In this document: positions 55,905 through 56,902 of the stretch, one piece after another | How positions within the stretch are numbered: the first letter of the stretch is position 1 | Layout: every line of letters starts with the position of its first letter | Program-made: the position numbers and the translations under genes | The notes under the pieces: generated by a model | Seen by the model: only the letters and a program-made list of their open reading frames with translations | Told to the model about the DNA's origin: nothing | Databases searched by the model: none | Origin: Methylococcales bacterium | Lineage (GTDB): Bacteria > Pseudomonadota > Gammaproteobacteria > Methylococcales > Methylomonadaceae | NCBI GenBank assembly: GCA_028712795.1 | Contig: JAQTPT010000022.1 | Location: 1 to 56,902 of the forward strand | Reading direction: 5' to 3' | DNA length: 56,902 nucleotides

Positions 55905-55975
55905 GGCTTATTCTCTAGCTATTTGACGCGTAGGGTGGTTTCACGATAGCAAACCGCAGCCATCCTCAAAGTTAT

Positions 55976-56085
55976 GGTGGATTGCCTATCGGCGAATCCA
56001 CCTTAGTGTGCCTCAGCGATAGAGTAACCCAACATTTGGCTTCAATGTGTTTGATTACGGCTATTGCCTAACTCAATCTACATAG
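55976..56085. repeat. Palindromic repeats GGTGGATTG... and GTAACCCAAC...
   Basis: GGTGGATTGCCTATCGGCGA, ending TCCACC at 56002, is an imperfect palindrome related to 15786-15812. The stretch 56019-56085 is a degenerate copy of the repeats at 55638-55707. Together with those they make the 228-bp gap 55905-56132 entirely non-coding. Confidence 0.6.
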
Positions 56086-56132
56086 TTCCGATAAAGGTAC
56101 GCGATGCGTACCCTACCTGGCTGCGTAATCAG

Positions 56133-56519
56133 TTAGGAAGTTTCTTCTTTAAATATTGATTTACCGCACTTTATTGATATAAGTAACCCAATAAATGAGC
56201 TTACACCAAATAGGATTGCGGCTACAGCCGAAAAATGCCAGAAGATGGAGCACAACGCTGTTAAACTCGACAAGTACCCAACAAACGATGTTCCTACAAA
56301 AGCGTAAAAAGGTGCGCCCTTATGTGTCTTTAGCTCCTCAAAACTGGAGTCCCAAATGCCAATATGAGTTATTAGCGCAGGTATGGCTAGCGATATGGCT
56401 ATGACTCCGATTATCAGCGTCTCGTCCAATGTGTCTTTCGTGAGGAGAGTAATTAGGATCACGGAAAAAAATGCTGTTAATCCTAGTATGGCTTTTGTAT
56501 ATGAGAATGAGGGTTCCAT
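56133..56519 (-). CDS. Orphan four-helix membrane protein
   Basis: A 128-residue protein of unknown family with about four transmembrane helices: ILGLTAFFSVILITLL near 11-27, LIIGVIAISLAIPALITHI near 35-53, then FYAFVGTSFVGYLSSLTALC and FSAVAAILFGVSSFIGLLI near the C-terminus. A short charged tail KCGKSIFKEETS ends it. The ATG is at 56517-56519. It is surrounded by repeats and an attC-like hairpin, so it could be a gene cassette in reverse orientation; that is a guess. Confidence 0.65.
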   Translation of the reverse strand: MEPSFSYTKAILGLTAFFSVILITLLTKDTLDETLIIGVIAISLAIPALITHIGIWDSSFEELKTHKGAPFYAFVGTSFVGYLSSLTALCSIFWHFSAVAAILFGVSSFIGLLISIKCGKSIFKEETS

Positions 56520-56546
56520 GTTTCTTTTTTGATTAACGTAGAGCTA

Positions 56547-56647
56547 AGGAACGTGCATGATTTAACTTGAGCAAGTTTACCATTGAAAAGCACGTCATTA
56601 AAGGAACCAGCGTTTCAAGTTGCTCAACTTATTTCATGCACGTTCCT
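56547..56647. mobile_element. 101-bp MITE-like palindrome
   Basis: The first 31 bp, AGGAACGTGCATGATTTAAC and on, and the last 31 bp, ending ATGCACGTTCCT, are inverted copies matching at 27 of 31 positions. The 39-bp interior holds no gene. CTA/TAA flank the ends, which might be a short target duplication, but I cannot confirm it. Confidence 0.6.
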
Positions 56648-56722
56648 AACCGGGCGCGGCACGGAAAGCTGAATAAACAAAACCGCATTATAACCGCGCT
56701 CCGGTTGAGCGCAATGTTAGGC
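56644..56722 (+). other. attC-like hairpin (candidate integron site)
   Basis: TCCTAAC (56644-56650) and GTTAGGC (56716-56722, an exact GTTRRRY) form the outer pair, and CGGGCGCGG (56651-56659) pairs with CCGCGCTCCGG (56694-56704, one bulge) inside. That is the layout of an attC recombination site, but the left core has T instead of a purine and lacks the usual spacer. An accidental palindrome is possible. Confidence 0.35.
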
Positions 56723-56813
56723 ATTTAACGTATCTACTTTAAAATCCATGGCAAATTCAAATGCCACCAAAATGTCTTGACAGCAGATCAAAAAGTATAG
56801 ATTCTTTCGTTCC

Positions 56814-56902
56814 TTGAACATCCAAGACTTACAGGCTGAAATAAACGCCATTGACCAAGAAATCGCTCAAATAGAAAGTAGCGGTGGGCAGGCTATTGTC
56901 AA
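56814..56902 (+). CDS. Possible 5' end of a gene cut by the window
   Basis: From TTG 56814 the frame is open to the window edge and reads LNIQDLQAEINAIDQEIAQI and on, a helical, coiled-coil-like start. It follows the attC-like site by 90 bp. No ribosome binding site supports the TTG, and the frame upstream is closed by TGA at 56778-56780. Confidence 0.25.
   Translation, partial: MNIQDLQAEINAIDQEIAQIESSGGQAIV

Noticed and set aside
1..56902. CRISPR array, prophage or full insertion sequence
   Set aside because: No evenly spaced identical repeats with unique spacers, no phage structural or integrase genes and no intact transposase were seen on either strand.

Overview
The window looks like a chromosomal segment of a gammaproteobacterium. 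Classic gammaproteobacterial gene orders are present: tsaD | rpsU-yqeY-dnaG-rpoD followed by a tRNA-Ile2(CAU), prmA ... dusB-fis, and a UbiF-type ubiquinone hydroxylase. A MEKHLA-domain protein, a PEP-CTERM/exosortase-associated acyltransferase, a group I truncated haemoglobin and many short palindromic intergenic repeats fit a Methylococcales-type methanotroph. That genus-level guess is inference: no methane oxidation gene lies in the window. Most of the sequence is housekeeping. The accessory material sits at about 0.7-4.5 kb, 12.5-16.6 kb, 37-48 kb and the last 1.3 kb.

Layout. 1-4.5 kb: start of an EF-G paralogue (cut by the window edge), a 1.1 kb non-coding stretch with a duplicated module carrying perfect DnaA-box 9-mers, a truncated haemoglobin, a secreted Lcl-domain protein lying between imperfect repeats, a large hairpin, and a Uma2-type nuclease-fold protein. 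4.5-12.3 kb: glutamate synthase gltB-gltD (ammonia assimilation), divergent from ubiF. 12.5-19.4 kb: small membrane, periplasmic and signalling proteins (a Nif11-DUF4407 fusion, MEKHLA, an NlpE-like protein, SemiSWEET, DUF502) around fructose-1,6-bisphosphatase. 19.7-27.5 kb: folate genes (pteridine reductase-like SDR, folK, folB), plsY, tsaD and the macromolecular synthesis operon. 27.6-34.3 kb: the activated-methyl cycle (metK, ahcY, metF), then bioA, rsmE and a CPBP protease. 34.3-40.3 kb: yajQ, cca, a TauE-type exporter, a probable pentameric ligand-gated ion channel, msrB and an M18 aminopeptidase.

40.4-48.1 kb holds the most unusual content. A tightly overlapping trio (YfiR-like periplasmic protein, CHASE8-HAMP-PAS-GGDEF-EAL enzyme, TonB-dependent receptor) looks like an outer-membrane-to-c-di-GMP signalling relay. 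Next to it, on the other strand, are a solitary exosortase-type N-acyl transferase and a rare fusion of a ThiF/E1-like adenylyltransferase with a SAM methyltransferase. Together these two could form a small lipid-amide modification pathway (hypothesis). 48.2-55.6 kb is purine synthesis (purD, purH), fis, dusB, a Cys-rich metal-binding pair, rlmI and prmA, all on the minus strand. The last 1.3 kb contains a DUF2281-like antitoxin, an orphan four-helix membrane protein, a 101-bp MITE-like palindrome and a hairpin resembling an integron attC site.

All function calls come from reading translated sequence against remembered families; no database search was run.
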